A stretch of 64,000 nt of DNA from UBA11524 sp964542315. Its GTDB lineage: Bacteria > Bacillota > Clostridia > Christensenellales > Aristaeellaceae. The notes beneath the pieces were generated by a model that saw nothing but the letters and a program-made list of their open reading frames with translations, ran no database searches and was not told where the DNA came from. Below, piece after piece: positions 33,392 to 42,323 of this stretch. The stretch's first letter is position 1. Each line of letters opens with the position of its first letter. A program made the position numbers and the translations under genes. Where the stretch lies: the NCBI GenBank assembly GCA_964542315.1, contig CAZIUA010000003.1:5105-69104 (forward strand), written 5' to 3'.

Positions 33392-34860
33392 TCCGCAATG
33401 TACTGCGCTGGCTGGAGGATACCGCGCAGCGCGATCCGCAGCACATCGCCTTTGCGGATGACCAGATGGCGCTGACCTGGGAACAGGTGATGCAGCGCGC
33501 GCAGGAGATCGGCTCCTGCCTGCACCGGCTGATCCAGCCCCAGACCCCCGTGCTGGTGTATATGGACAAATCGCCGGATTGCATCGCGGCCATGCTCGGC
33601 GCGGTGTACGCGGGCTGCTTCTATACGCCCATTGACCCGGCCATGCCGGTCAGTCGCATGGAGCGGATCGTTTCCGTGCTTCAGCCGGGATGCATCCTCT
33701 GCCAGGGGCGGTACCGGGCGCAGGCGGAAGCACTGGGCAACGGGCGCAATGTGCTCACGGTGGAGGACATCGCCGCGCAGGTGGATCATGCCGGTCTGGC
33801 CGAGGTGCGCGCGCAGCATATGGACAACGACCTGCTGTATGTGCTCTTCACCAGCGGCTCTACCGGACTGCCCAAGGGCGTGGCCATCACCCACCGGTCG
33901 GTCATCGACTTTATCGAGTGGGCCTGCGAGACGCTGAATATCGATGCGGATTGCGTCTTTGGCAATCAGGCGCCGCTGTATTTTGATAATTCCGTGCTGG
34001 ATATCTACTGCGCCGTCCGCATGGGCGCGGCGGTGCATTTTATTCCGCGGAAGTATTTCACCTTCCCCGGCAAAATGACGGAATACCTGTCGGAAAAGGC
34101 GATCAACACCATCTTCTGGGTGCCGTCTGCGCTGACGGCGGTGGCGAATGCGGGTGCGCTGGAGAAGTGCGTCCCGGATGGGCTGGAGCGGGTCTTTTTC
34201 TGCGGCGAAGCCATGCCCTGCAAGACCCTCAACGCCTGGCGCGCTGCGCTGCCCGAGGCGCGCTATGTCAACATGTATGGCCCGACGGAGATCACCGATG
34301 TGTGCACCTATTTCCCGGTGGCGCGCCCCTTTGCCGATGCGGAACCGCTGCCCATCGGCTTCCCCTGCGCCAATGCGCGGGTGTTCCTGGTGGACGGGGA
34401 GATCTGCGTGGCAGGCACCTGCCTGTCACCGGGGTATTACAATGCGCCGGAAAAGACGGCGGAGGTCTTCGTGCGCAATCCGCTGCGCCGGGGCATCGAC
34501 GAAACGATGTACCGCACGGGCGATCTGGGCGCGTATAACGACCGGGGAGAATTGATGTTCCTGGGGCGGAAAGATTCGCAGATCAAGCGTCAGGGCTACC
34601 GGATCGAGCTGGGCGAGATCGAATGCGCCCTGTGCGCCCATCCTCAGGTGAAGGTCGGATGCTGCCTCTATGACGCGCAGACGGAGCGCATTCTCGCGGT
34701 CTATACCGGGGATGCGGAGAGCAAGCAGCTCCTGCGCGCGATGAAGGAGCAGCTGCCGAAGTATATGCTGCCGGATGCGCTGATCCAGCGGGAGGAGATG
34801 CCGCTGACGGGCAATGGCAAGATCGATCGTGTACGACTGAAAAACGAGGTCGTTGGCTGA
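33388..34860 (+). CDS. DltA-like amino acid adenylation enzyme 1
   Basis: The 490-residue ANL-superfamily enzyme has P-loop LFTSGSTGLPKG, core motif NMYGPTEITD, YRTGDLG, LGRKDSQIKRQGYRIELGEI and the C-terminal catalytic Lys in GNGKIDRVRL. At residues 198-202 it reads YFDNS, so Asp200 can hold the substrate's alpha-amino group, as in DltA and peptide-synthetase domains. It therefore likely loads an alpha-amino acid, perhaps D-alanine, on the adjacent carrier. It overlaps the carrier gene and lies 23 bases before the MBOAT gene. Substrate assignment is inference. Confidence 0.87.
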   Translation: MIRNVLRWLEDTAQRDPQHIAFADDQMALTWEQVMQRAQEIGSCLHRLIQPQTPVLVYMDKSPDCIAAMLGAVYAGCFYTPIDPAMPVSRMERIVSVLQPGCILCQGRYRAQAEALGNGRNVLTVEDIAAQVDHAGLAEVRAQHMDNDLLYVLFTSGSTGLPKGVAITHRSVIDFIEWACETLNIDADCVFGNQAPLYFDNSVLDIYCAVRMGAAVHFIPRKYFTFPGKMTEYLSEKAINTIFWVPSALTAVANAGALEKCVPDGLERVFFCGEAMPCKTLNAWRAALPEARYVNMYGPTEITDVCTYFPVARPFADAEPLPIGFPCANARVFLVDGEICVAGTCLSPGYYNAPEKTAEVFVRNPLRRGIDETMYRTGDLGAYNDRGELMFLGRKDSQIKRQGYRIELGEIECALCAHPQVKVGCCLYDAQTERILAVYTGDAESKQLLRAMKEQLPKYMLPDALIQREEMPLTGNGKIDRVRLKNEVVG

Positions 34861-34883
34861 CCTCGGCGTGGAGGAGGCTGCGC

Positions 34884-36452
34884 ATGAGCATCCTGTCCCG
34901 GGATTTCCTCATTTTGGTCACGGTGCTGACCGCAGTGAACTACATCCTGCCTGTGCGATGGCGCTGGATGGCGTTGCTGGCGGGCAGCATGGTTTTTTAT
35001 GCCGGTGCGGGCTGGCAGGGGCTGGCCTATCTGGGCGTGGTGACGCTGCTGACCTGGCTGGGCGGATGGTGTCTGGGCGCGAACTGCAAAAAGGAAAAGG
35101 CCGCGTCCCAGGAGGGCGACAAGGCAGAGGCGTACCGCATCAGGCGCCGCCGCAAATGGGCGCAGGCGCTCATCGTGACTCTCGTCATCGGCGGTATGGC
35201 CGTCATCAAGTATGCCGATCTGCTCCACGCAGGGGTGAATGCGCTGTACATGGCCCTTGTGGATGGCGCGAAGACGCTGGACGCATGGTCACTCTTCGTC
35301 CCCCTGGGGCTGAGCTATTTCACCTTTCAGAGCGTGGGCTATGTGGTGGATTGCGCCCGGGGCAAGGTGCATCCGGAGAAAAATCCGCTGCGCTACCTGC
35401 TCTTTGTGTCCTTCTTTCCGCAGATCACCCAGGGCCCTATCACCACCTGGCAGCAGCTGGCGCCTCAGCTGCGCGAACCGGCGCGGTTTGAGCCGTCCGC
35501 CTTTGTGGCGGGCTTCCAGCTGGCGATGTGGGGCTATTTCAAAAAGCTGGTGCTGGCCGATCGTCTCGCCACGGTGACGGACTACATCACCAGGGGCAAG
35601 GCGATGCCCGGCTGGCTCATCCTGCTGGGTGTGGCGCTCTATACCATCCGCCTCTATGCGGATTTCTCCGGCGGCATGGATGTCATTCGCGGCGCGGCGA
35701 AGATGCTGGGCATCGACATGGCGGAGAACTTCCGCCGGCCGTTCTTCTCCACCAGCGTGGCGGAATACTGGCGGCGGTGGCATATCTCTCTGGGCACATG
35801 GTTCCGCACCTACCTGTTCTACCCGCTGACGACCTCGCGCTTCGGCCTGGCACTGTCCCGCGGGGGACAGAAGCTCTTCGGCAAGAAGGTCGGACGCATG
35901 CTGCCCGGCGCGATGGCGACCTTCATCATCTTCCTGCTCATCGGCATCTGGCATACCGCCAACTGGAACGCCGTGATCTACGGGGCGTATTTCGGCGTGC
36001 TGCTCAGTGCGGCGCTGCTGATCGAGCCGCTGCTGAAAAAGCTGCGGACGCGCCTGCACATCCCGGTCAAGAGCTGGTGGTGGAAGGGCATCGGGCTCAT
36101 CCGCACCTGGCTGATGATCCTCCTGCCGCAGTATTTCGCCTTCACCGCCGGGCCGGAAAAGGGCTGGGGGCTGCTGTGCGCGACCTTCCGCAACTGGACG
36201 TTCACCGGCGCGGCAAAGGCCGTCAGCGCCGTCATGGATCCGCTGGAATGGTACATCGCCCTGATCGCGATGGGCATCGTGTTTGTTGTGGATCTGCTGT
36301 GTGAGCGCAAGGTGGATGTCAATGGGCGGCTGGCGCGCGGGAGCTTCCTCATCCGCTGGCCGATCCTCATCGCGCTGATCATGGCGACGCTGGTGTTCGG
36401 CTGCTACGGCGCGGGCTTTGATGCCTCCGCGTTCCTGTATACGCAATTTTAA
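34884..36452 (+). CDS. MBOAT O-acyltransferase, AlgI/DltB type
   Basis: The 522-residue integral membrane protein has about eleven helices. The MBOAT signature includes SYFTFQSVGYVVDCARGKVH, FFPQITQGPI, FSTSVAEYWRRWHISLGTWF and the catalytic His357 in IGIWHTANWN. Its length matches AlgI (about 520) better than DltB (about 400). MBOAT proteins move an acyl group across the membrane to a surface polymer. Here the donor should be the carrier protein encoded two genes upstream. GGAGGAGG lies close upstream. The acceptor polymer is not known. Confidence 0.9.
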   Translation: MSILSRDFLILVTVLTAVNYILPVRWRWMALLAGSMVFYAGAGWQGLAYLGVVTLLTWLGGWCLGANCKKEKAASQEGDKAEAYRIRRRRKWAQALIVTLVIGGMAVIKYADLLHAGVNALYMALVDGAKTLDAWSLFVPLGLSYFTFQSVGYVVDCARGKVHPEKNPLRYLLFVSFFPQITQGPITTWQQLAPQLREPARFEPSAFVAGFQLAMWGYFKKLVLADRLATVTDYITRGKAMPGWLILLGVALYTIRLYADFSGGMDVIRGAAKMLGIDMAENFRRPFFSTSVAEYWRRWHISLGTWFRTYLFYPLTTSRFGLALSRGGQKLFGKKVGRMLPGAMATFIIFLLIGIWHTANWNAVIYGAYFGVLLSAALLIEPLLKKLRTRLHIPVKSWWWKGIGLIRTWLMILLPQYFAFTAGPEKGWGLLCATFRNWTFTGAAKAVSAVMDPLEWYIALIAMGIVFVVDLLCERKVDVNGRLARGSFLIRWPILIALIMATLVFGCYGAGFDASAFLYTQF

Positions 36453-36464
36453 GGAGGGTCAAGG

Positions 36465-37505
36465 TTGGCACGAATGAAAAAGATCATGGGCTTCTGGCTG
36501 CGGCTGGCGGCCTTCATGCTGCTGCTCCTCCTGACGATGGGCTATACGGTGTATGTCCTCACCCCCAAGCATGATTACGGCATATGCCCGATCACCAACC
36601 TGTATCAGCAGGAGGCGGACACGGTGGATGTCCTCGTGCTGGGGACGAGCTGTGGATATTCGGGCGTGAACACCAATGTGCTCTGGACGGAATACGGCAT
36701 TGCGGTGTATAACCTCTGCGGTGCTGAGCAGCCCTACTGGATCAGCTACTATTATCTGGAGGAGGCGCTGAAGACGCAGACGCCCAAGCTGATCCTGGTG
36801 GACGCGAAGGCCTCCATCTATCAGGATGACTATTCCAAGCGCGGCCGGACGATCCTGTCCACCTACGGCATCCGCTCGCTGATCACGCGCATGAATGCCA
36901 TTGCGGCCTGCGTCAGGGCGGAGGATTTCCTCGACTATGCCCTGGCCTTCCCCAAGCTGCACAGCTATTACAGCAATGTGAAGGCGGAGAACTTCGTCTA
37001 TCCGCCGACGAACAGGGGACGCGGCGCGCACTGGAAGGGCTATATCGAGATGGACGCGACGCAGCAGCACGAGCGGCCGTCTCTGGTGTGGACGAACACC
37101 CGGCGCACCATCAATGCGCGCCAGAAGACGTATTTTGAAAAGCTGCTGACCCTCGCGCAGGCGCATGACATCCCCGTGATGCTGGTGGGCTTCCCGAATC
37201 CGGATTACGAGAACGACCACATGTACTTCAACACCCTGTGGAGCATCGCGGAGGAATACGGCATCCGCTGTGTGAATTACAACGATCCCGAAGAGGATCT
37301 GGATCTGCGCTATGCGTCGGATTTCGCGGACTGGCAGCACCTGAACGTCAAGGGCAGCGTGACCTTCTCGCGCCGCCTGGGCAGCGATCTGCGCGATATG
37401 TTCGACCTGCCCGACCGCCGGAACGATCCGGCCTATGATACCTGGCAGCAATGCGCGGACGACTGGTATGCCAAGTATCCCCAATACGCCCCGAAGGAGG
37501 AATAA
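36465..37505 (+). CDS. DltD/SGNH-like membrane-anchored acyltransfer partner
   Basis: The 346-residue protein has one N-terminal helix (FWLRLAAFMLLLLLTMGYTV) and an extracellular SGNH-like domain. Ser62 lies in VLVLGTSCGYSGVN, and Asp289/His292 lie in DWQHLN, the usual Ser-Asp-His set of DltD/AlgJ-like proteins. TTG 36465 is chosen: AAGGAGG ends 7 bases before it and overlaps the MBOAT stop. ATG 36474 is the alternative. Partner proteins of this type finish transfer of the acyl or aminoacyl group outside the cell. Confidence 0.82.
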   Translation: MARMKKIMGFWLRLAAFMLLLLLTMGYTVYVLTPKHDYGICPITNLYQQEADTVDVLVLGTSCGYSGVNTNVLWTEYGIAVYNLCGAEQPYWISYYYLEEALKTQTPKLILVDAKASIYQDDYSKRGRTILSTYGIRSLITRMNAIAACVRAEDFLDYALAFPKLHSYYSNVKAENFVYPPTNRGRGAHWKGYIEMDATQQHERPSLVWTNTRRTINARQKTYFEKLLTLAQAHDIPVMLVGFPNPDYENDHMYFNTLWSIAEEYGIRCVNYNDPEEDLDLRYASDFADWQHLNVKGSVTFSRRLGSDLRDMFDLPDRRNDPAYDTWQQCADDWYAKYPQYAPKEE

Positions 37506-37508
37506 ACA

Positions 37509-39017
37509 ATGGTCGGCAATGTGCTGGAATATCTGGAGCATGCGGCGGTCACATGGCCGGATCGCGTGGCATTCGCGGACGAAAAGGAGCACCTGACCTT
37601 CGCCCGGCTGGAGGACACAGCGCGCCGGGTCGGCACGGCGGTGTCGGCGCATGCGCAGCAGCGTCAGCCGGTGGCGGTGGTGATGACGGACCGCAGCGTG
37701 CGCTGTGTGGCCGGGCTGCTGGGCGTGACGTATGCCGGCTGCCCCTATGCGCCGCTGGATGCGGCCATGCCGGCGGAGCGGCTGCAGATCATCCTTGATC
37801 AGCTGGAACCGGCGGCCATCCTTTGCGATGCGGACACCCGTCAGGTGGTGGAAAGCGTCCGCACGGCTTGTCCGGTGATCCTGTATGAGAAGGCAGCGGC
37901 ATCCGAACGGGACGACGCGCGCCTGGCGGACATCCGCAGCCGGGACAGCGTGTATGACATCCTCTCCATCCTCTTCACCAGCGGCTCCACCGGCGTCCCC
38001 AAGGGCGTGGCGCAGAGCCAGTTCAGCTATGTGATGTACACCGAGGCCACGGTGGACAAGTATACCTTCACCCATGATACGGTCTTTGGCAATCAGTCCC
38101 CGTTCTTCTATGCCAATTCCATCATCGATATCTTTCCGCCGCTTATGCTGGGCGCGAGGGTGTATATCCTGCCTGCACGCTGCCTGTCCTTCCCGCGCAT
38201 GCTGGTGGAACAGCTCCGCGAGCAGCATATCACCGAGCTGACCATGACGCCCTCGAGCTATGTCAAGGCGGCGCAGGCCGGTGTGCTGGCGGAGAACAGC
38301 CTGCCCGAACTGGAATACATCATCCTTTCCGGTGAGGCGGCGCACTGGCAGACCCTCCAGTGCTGGATGAAGGCCGCTCCGAATGCAGGCGTGTGGAATT
38401 TCTACGGCTCGACGGAGGTGTTCTCCGTGGCGGTGTGGCGCATCGACCGTGAATTCGCCGAGGATGAGGTCATCCCCGTGGGCGTTCCCTTTGCCCCGGT
38501 GGAGGTACTGATCCTGGATGAGGACGGTCAGCCCGTTCTGCGCGGCGAGCGGGGGGAGATGTTCATCAGCAATCCCTGGCTGTGCTCCGGCTATTACCGG
38601 GACGAAACGCGCACGCAGGCGGCCTTTACGGTGGATCCGCTGGGACGCGGCTATCACACCCGGTATTACCGCACGGGCGATATCGGCTGCATCGGTCAGG
38701 ATGGCGTGCTGACTGTGCTGGGCCGCAAGGACAGCCAGATCAAGCGCGCGGGCTACCGCATGGAGATCGGCGAGGTGGAGGCTGCACTGCACAGCATCCC
38801 CGGCTGGGAGAACGGCTGCGTGCTGTATGACCGGGAGAGCGGCAAGCTCTGCTGCTTCTGGGAAGGTGCGCTGGGGCAGAAGGAAATCCAGGCGGCGCTG
38901 AAGAAGCAGCTGCCCCGTTACGCCCTGCCGGATACCTACATCCATGTGGATGAAATGCCCTACACGGCGAATATGAAGATTGATCGCGTCCGGCTCAGGA
39001 AGATGATGCAGGCTTGA
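37509..39017 (+). CDS. Adenylation enzyme 2, lacking the alpha-amino-binding Asp
   Basis: The 502-residue ANL enzyme has LFTSGSTGVPKG, NFYGSTEVFS, YRTGDIG, LGRKDSQIKRAGYRMEIGEV and the catalytic Lys in NMKIDRVRL, so the active site looks complete. At residues 200-204 it reads FYANS where enzyme 1 has YFDNS; Ala202 replaces the Asp that binds an alpha-amino group. It should therefore prefer a different acid, such as a beta-amino, hydroxy or plain carboxylic acid. It lies 3 bases after the SGNH gene with AAGGAGG upstream, and ends before a terminator. No second carrier is encoded nearby. Confidence 0.82.
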   Translation: MVGNVLEYLEHAAVTWPDRVAFADEKEHLTFARLEDTARRVGTAVSAHAQQRQPVAVVMTDRSVRCVAGLLGVTYAGCPYAPLDAAMPAERLQIILDQLEPAAILCDADTRQVVESVRTACPVILYEKAAASERDDARLADIRSRDSVYDILSILFTSGSTGVPKGVAQSQFSYVMYTEATVDKYTFTHDTVFGNQSPFFYANSIIDIFPPLMLGARVYILPARCLSFPRMLVEQLREQHITELTMTPSSYVKAAQAGVLAENSLPELEYIILSGEAAHWQTLQCWMKAAPNAGVWNFYGSTEVFSVAVWRIDREFAEDEVIPVGVPFAPVEVLILDEDGQPVLRGERGEMFISNPWLCSGYYRDETRTQAAFTVDPLGRGYHTRYYRTGDIGCIGQDGVLTVLGRKDSQIKRAGYRMEIGEVEAALHSIPGWENGCVLYDRESGKLCCFWEGALGQKEIQAALKKQLPRYALPDTYIHVDEMPYTANMKIDRVRLRKMMQA

Positions 39018-39023
39018 TCGCAT

Positions 39024-39055
39024 GCGGCGGAGGAGAGATGCTTCCGCCGCTTTTT
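39024..39055 (+). terminator. Terminator of the Dlt-like operon
   Basis: GCGGCGGA (39024-39031) pairs with TCCGCCGC (39043-39050), then five T residues. Confidence 0.85.
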
Positions 39056-39072
39056 ATGTTGCGCATTCCTGT

Positions 39073-39101
39073 TTGATAATGCGCGCGGAGTATGGTATAA
39101 T
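39073..39101 (+). promoter_or_regulatory. Sigma-A promoter for the GH43/GH35 pair
   Basis: TTGATA (39073-39078) and TATAAT (39096-39101), 17-base spacer. Confidence 0.85.
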
Positions 39102-39149
39102 GGGCGTATCATCCGCCGGCGGATCGTGCCGGAGAGAAAATGGAGTTGA

Positions 39150-40055
39150 ATGAAAATGGCAGCATATCTTTTTGTGCATTTCACGGGAGAAAAACCCGGC
39201 GGCGAACAGGTGTATTTCGCCGTCAGCCGCGATGGCCTGCACTGGCAGGATCTCCATGGCGAACAGCCCGTCCTGCGCTCGGATCTGGGTGACAAGGGCG
39301 TCCGCGATCCCTATATCGTGCGGCATCCCGTGACGGGCATGTATCACCTGATCGCGACGGACCTGTGCATGCACGCCCGTCAGCATGACTGGAACGGCGC
39401 TGTGCATGCCGGCAGCCGCGACGTGATCATCTGGGATTCGCCCGACCTGGTGAACTGGTCTGCGCCGCGTGCGGTGACGGTCGCGCCGGAGGGGGCCGGA
39501 TGCGCCTGGGCGCCCGAGGCGGTCTGGGATGCCGACAAGCAGGCCTTCCTGCTGTTCTTCGCCTCCTATACCGAGGAGGCGGATGGCGGACGGCATCGCA
39601 TCTATGCGGCCTATACCGCGGATTTCGTCACCTTCGAGCTGACCTTCAAGTACATCGAGCGCGCGTGCAGCGTCATCGATACCACCATCGTGTGGGAAAA
39701 CGGCATGTACTACCGCTTCTCCAAGAATGAGGTGAGCAAGCACATCCAGGTGGATCAGGGCGCACAGCTGACGGGCGACTTCACGCTGGTGGACTGCCCC
39801 GTGCTGGATGCCATGCCCGGCCTGGAAGGCCCGGAGTGCTATCAGCTGCCCGATGGCCGCTGGTGCCTGATCTGCGACCAGTATGCGGCCGGCAAGGGCT
39901 ATCTGCCCATCCTCATCGATGACCTGACCCGCATGGATCCCAAGCCCATGCAGCCCGGCGAATACGACCTGGGGCATGCGCTCAAGCGCCATGGCGGCGT
40001 GCTGCAGATCGATGACGAGGCGTATGAGCGCCTGGTGCGGCATTACGGCCTGTGA
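39150..40055 (+). CDS. GH43-like five-bladed propeller glycosidase, cytoplasmic
   Basis: The 301-residue protein has the GH43 clan layout. The base Asp is in GVRDPYIV, the pKa-modulating Asp in SVIDTTIVW and the acid Glu in EGPECYQLPDG. GH43 enzymes remove arabinose, xylose or galactose from plant glycans. There is no signal peptide, so it acts on imported oligosaccharides. The gene starts at 39150 with TGGAG five bases upstream, or at 39156. It heads a two-gene operon with the GH35 enzyme, 15 bases apart. Linkage and sugar cannot be set from sequence. Confidence 0.85.
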   Translation: MKMAAYLFVHFTGEKPGGEQVYFAVSRDGLHWQDLHGEQPVLRSDLGDKGVRDPYIVRHPVTGMYHLIATDLCMHARQHDWNGAVHAGSRDVIIWDSPDLVNWSAPRAVTVAPEGAGCAWAPEAVWDADKQAFLLFFASYTEEADGGRHRIYAAYTADFVTFELTFKYIERACSVIDTTIVWENGMYYRFSKNEVSKHIQVDQGAQLTGDFTLVDCPVLDAMPGLEGPECYQLPDGRWCLICDQYAAGKGYLPILIDDLTRMDPKPMQPGEYDLGHALKRHGGVLQIDDEAYERLVRHYGL

Positions 40056-40070
40056 CGGAGGACAAAACGG

Positions 40071-42245
40071 ATGTACACGCTGGATCTGCGCCGGATGGCG
40101 CCGAAAATGATCGAACCGCTGGGGGAGAAGTTCTCCGGATGCGCGCCGGATGGCCGGGAGATCGGCTTCACCAATTATTACATGACCCGCAAGGACTGCG
40201 GCGCATCCGGTATGAGCCCCTTCTACGGCATCAGCGGCGAAATGCATTATTGCCGCGTGTCCCCCGACCAGTGGGAGGACGCGGTCATCAAGATGAAATG
40301 CGGCGGCATCAACATCATCAGCACCTATGCGTTTTGGATCGTCCACGAGGAGGAGGAAGGCGTCTTCCGCTTCGATGGCTGCCGCGATGTGCGGCGCTTC
40401 CTGAGCATCTGCCAGAAGCACGGGATGATGGTCATTATGCGGATGGGGCCGTTCTGCCACGGCGAATTCCGCAATGGCGGCCTGCCGGACTGGCTGTATG
40501 GCAAGCCCTATGACGTGCGCGACACCGATCCGGGATTCCTGGAGGCGGTGCGGCGGTATTTCCGCGCCATGCACGCGCAGATGGACGGATACTACTACGC
40601 GCAGGGCGGATGCATCATCGCCGCGCAGATCGAGAATGAATACCGGCATTCCTCCGCACCGTGGGAGATCACCACGGGCATTTCGTCCGAATGGGTCAAT
40701 GGCGGGCATTCCGGGGAGGAATATCTGCTGGCCCTCAAGCGGATCATGCAGGAGGAGGGCATCGTCACGCCGTTCTATACCGTCACGGCCTGGGGCGGTG
40801 CGGTCACGCCGGTGGAGGAGGCACTGCCCTTGTGGGGCGGGTATTCCTACTGGCCGTGGATCTTCTACAACAAAACGGGGCCGCATCCCGCGACGGATTC
40901 CTACATCTACCGCGACTATCATAACAATGCCGTCGCCTGGCCGGGCGAAACGCTGACCTATCCGCCGGAATCGCGTCCCTTTGCCTGCTGCGAGATGATG
41001 GGCGGCATGATGTGCTCCTACAACTACCGCTTCCAGCTGGATATGCGTGCGGTGGATGCCATGGCCAACATCAAGCTCGGCAGCGGCTGCAATCTCCTGG
41101 GGTATTACATGTACAAGGGCGGCACGCATCCCACCGGCCGGCGGACACCCTTCCTCAACGAGGGGCAGGTCAGCAAGCGCAGCTATGATTATCAGGCGGC
41201 ACTGGGGGAATTCGGCCAGGTGCGGGAGAGCTACGGCAGGCTGAAGGCGCTGCATGCCTTCTGCCAGACCTTCTCCGGCCTGCTGGAGGAAACGAAGACC
41301 GTCCTGCCGGAGCACCTCGCGGCCCTTCAGCCTGAGGATCTGACGCCCCTGCGCTTTGCCGTGCGCGTCAAGGGGGACAGCGGCTTCCTGTTCGTGAACA
41401 ATTTCCAGGATCACATCGATATGCACGACCGTCACGGCGATGAAGTATGCCTGCAGCTGCCCGGCGGGGATGTGACGTTCCGCTTTGACATCGCGGCGAG
41501 GGAAAACGCCGTGCTGCCCTTTGGGGTGATGCTGGGGGATGTGCGGCTGGATCTGGCTACCGCCCAGCCGATCACACATATCGGCAGCACCTGGTTCTTC
41601 ATGGCGCCGGATGGCATGCAGCCTGTGTATGTGATCGGCGGACGCGAATACGCCGTCCAGCCCGGTGAGACGCTGACGGTGGATGACCTGTGCATCGTCA
41701 CGCTGACGCGTGCGCAGAGCTGCGGCTTCAGCGTGTATGGGGGAGAGGCGTACCTGTGCGAGCAGCCGCTCCTGTGGGACGGCCAGAACCTGACGGTGGA
41801 AACCGAAACCGGCACGGCTGTCGTGCGGCACTGGGAAAAAGGCGCGTGGCATGCGCGCGTGCTGGGACAGGCGCATCCGCAGCAGGACGCGGCCTTCCGC
41901 CAGACCGGCGTCGGACGCTATGTGGTGGATGTGCCGCAGGAGGCGCTGACCGGGCATAAGCAGGTGCTGCTGCGCGTCACCTATCGCGGCGATATCGGGC
42001 ATGCGTTCATCAACGGGCAGATGATCAGCGACAATTTCAGCAATGGCGCGGTATGGGATGTCCGCCTGGACTGTTACCGCGAGGAACTCCAGCGCGATCC
42101 GCTGACGATCTACATCACCCCCATCAAGGAGCACGTCACGGTGGATGTATCCTCCGCGATGGCCGGGCGGATGGAGAAGGCCGATGGCCTCAAGGCGGAA
42201 TTGATCCGCGCAGAGATCGTGCAGGTGGACGAGCTGGAAGGGTGA
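40071..42245 (+). CDS. GH35 beta-galactosidase, cytoplasmic
   Basis: The 724-residue protein has the GH35 barrel in its first 340 residues. MVIMRMGPFCHGEFRNGGLP and the acid/base Glu in IIAAQIENEYRHS are clear, and the nucleophile is likely the Glu in FACCEMMGG. Beta-sandwich domains follow, ending DVSSAMAGRMEKADGLKAEL. No signal peptide is present. GGAGG precedes ATG 40071. GH35 enzymes release terminal beta-galactose. Cotranscription with GH43 suggests a joint role in arabinogalactan or galactosyl side-chain breakdown, which is inference. Confidence 0.87.
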   Translation: MYTLDLRRMAPKMIEPLGEKFSGCAPDGREIGFTNYYMTRKDCGASGMSPFYGISGEMHYCRVSPDQWEDAVIKMKCGGINIISTYAFWIVHEEEEGVFRFDGCRDVRRFLSICQKHGMMVIMRMGPFCHGEFRNGGLPDWLYGKPYDVRDTDPGFLEAVRRYFRAMHAQMDGYYYAQGGCIIAAQIENEYRHSSAPWEITTGISSEWVNGGHSGEEYLLALKRIMQEEGIVTPFYTVTAWGGAVTPVEEALPLWGGYSYWPWIFYNKTGPHPATDSYIYRDYHNNAVAWPGETLTYPPESRPFACCEMMGGMMCSYNYRFQLDMRAVDAMANIKLGSGCNLLGYYMYKGGTHPTGRRTPFLNEGQVSKRSYDYQAALGEFGQVRESYGRLKALHAFCQTFSGLLEETKTVLPEHLAALQPEDLTPLRFAVRVKGDSGFLFVNNFQDHIDMHDRHGDEVCLQLPGGDVTFRFDIAARENAVLPFGVMLGDVRLDLATAQPITHIGSTWFFMAPDGMQPVYVIGGREYAVQPGETLTVDDLCIVTLTRAQSCGFSVYGGEAYLCEQPLLWDGQNLTVETETGTAVVRHWEKGAWHARVLGQAHPQQDAAFRQTGVGRYVVDVPQEALTGHKQVLLRVTYRGDIGHAFINGQMISDNFSNGAVWDVRLDCYREELQRDPLTIYITPIKEHVTVDVSSAMAGRMEKADGLKAELIRAEIVQVDELEG

Positions 42246-42281
42246 AGCGGCTCTCCGCCGTTCCACCAAAATAAACGAAAT

Positions 42282-42323
42282 CTCCCTCCGGAATCATCAT
42301 GGTTCCGGAGGGAGGCATTTTTT
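42282..42323. terminator. Shared bidirectional terminator
   Basis: A perfect 12-base stem (42282-42293 with 42303-42314) is followed by GCATTTTTT on the plus strand and by T-rich sequence on the minus strand. It sits between the convergent GH35 and ABC ATPase genes. Confidence 0.9.
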
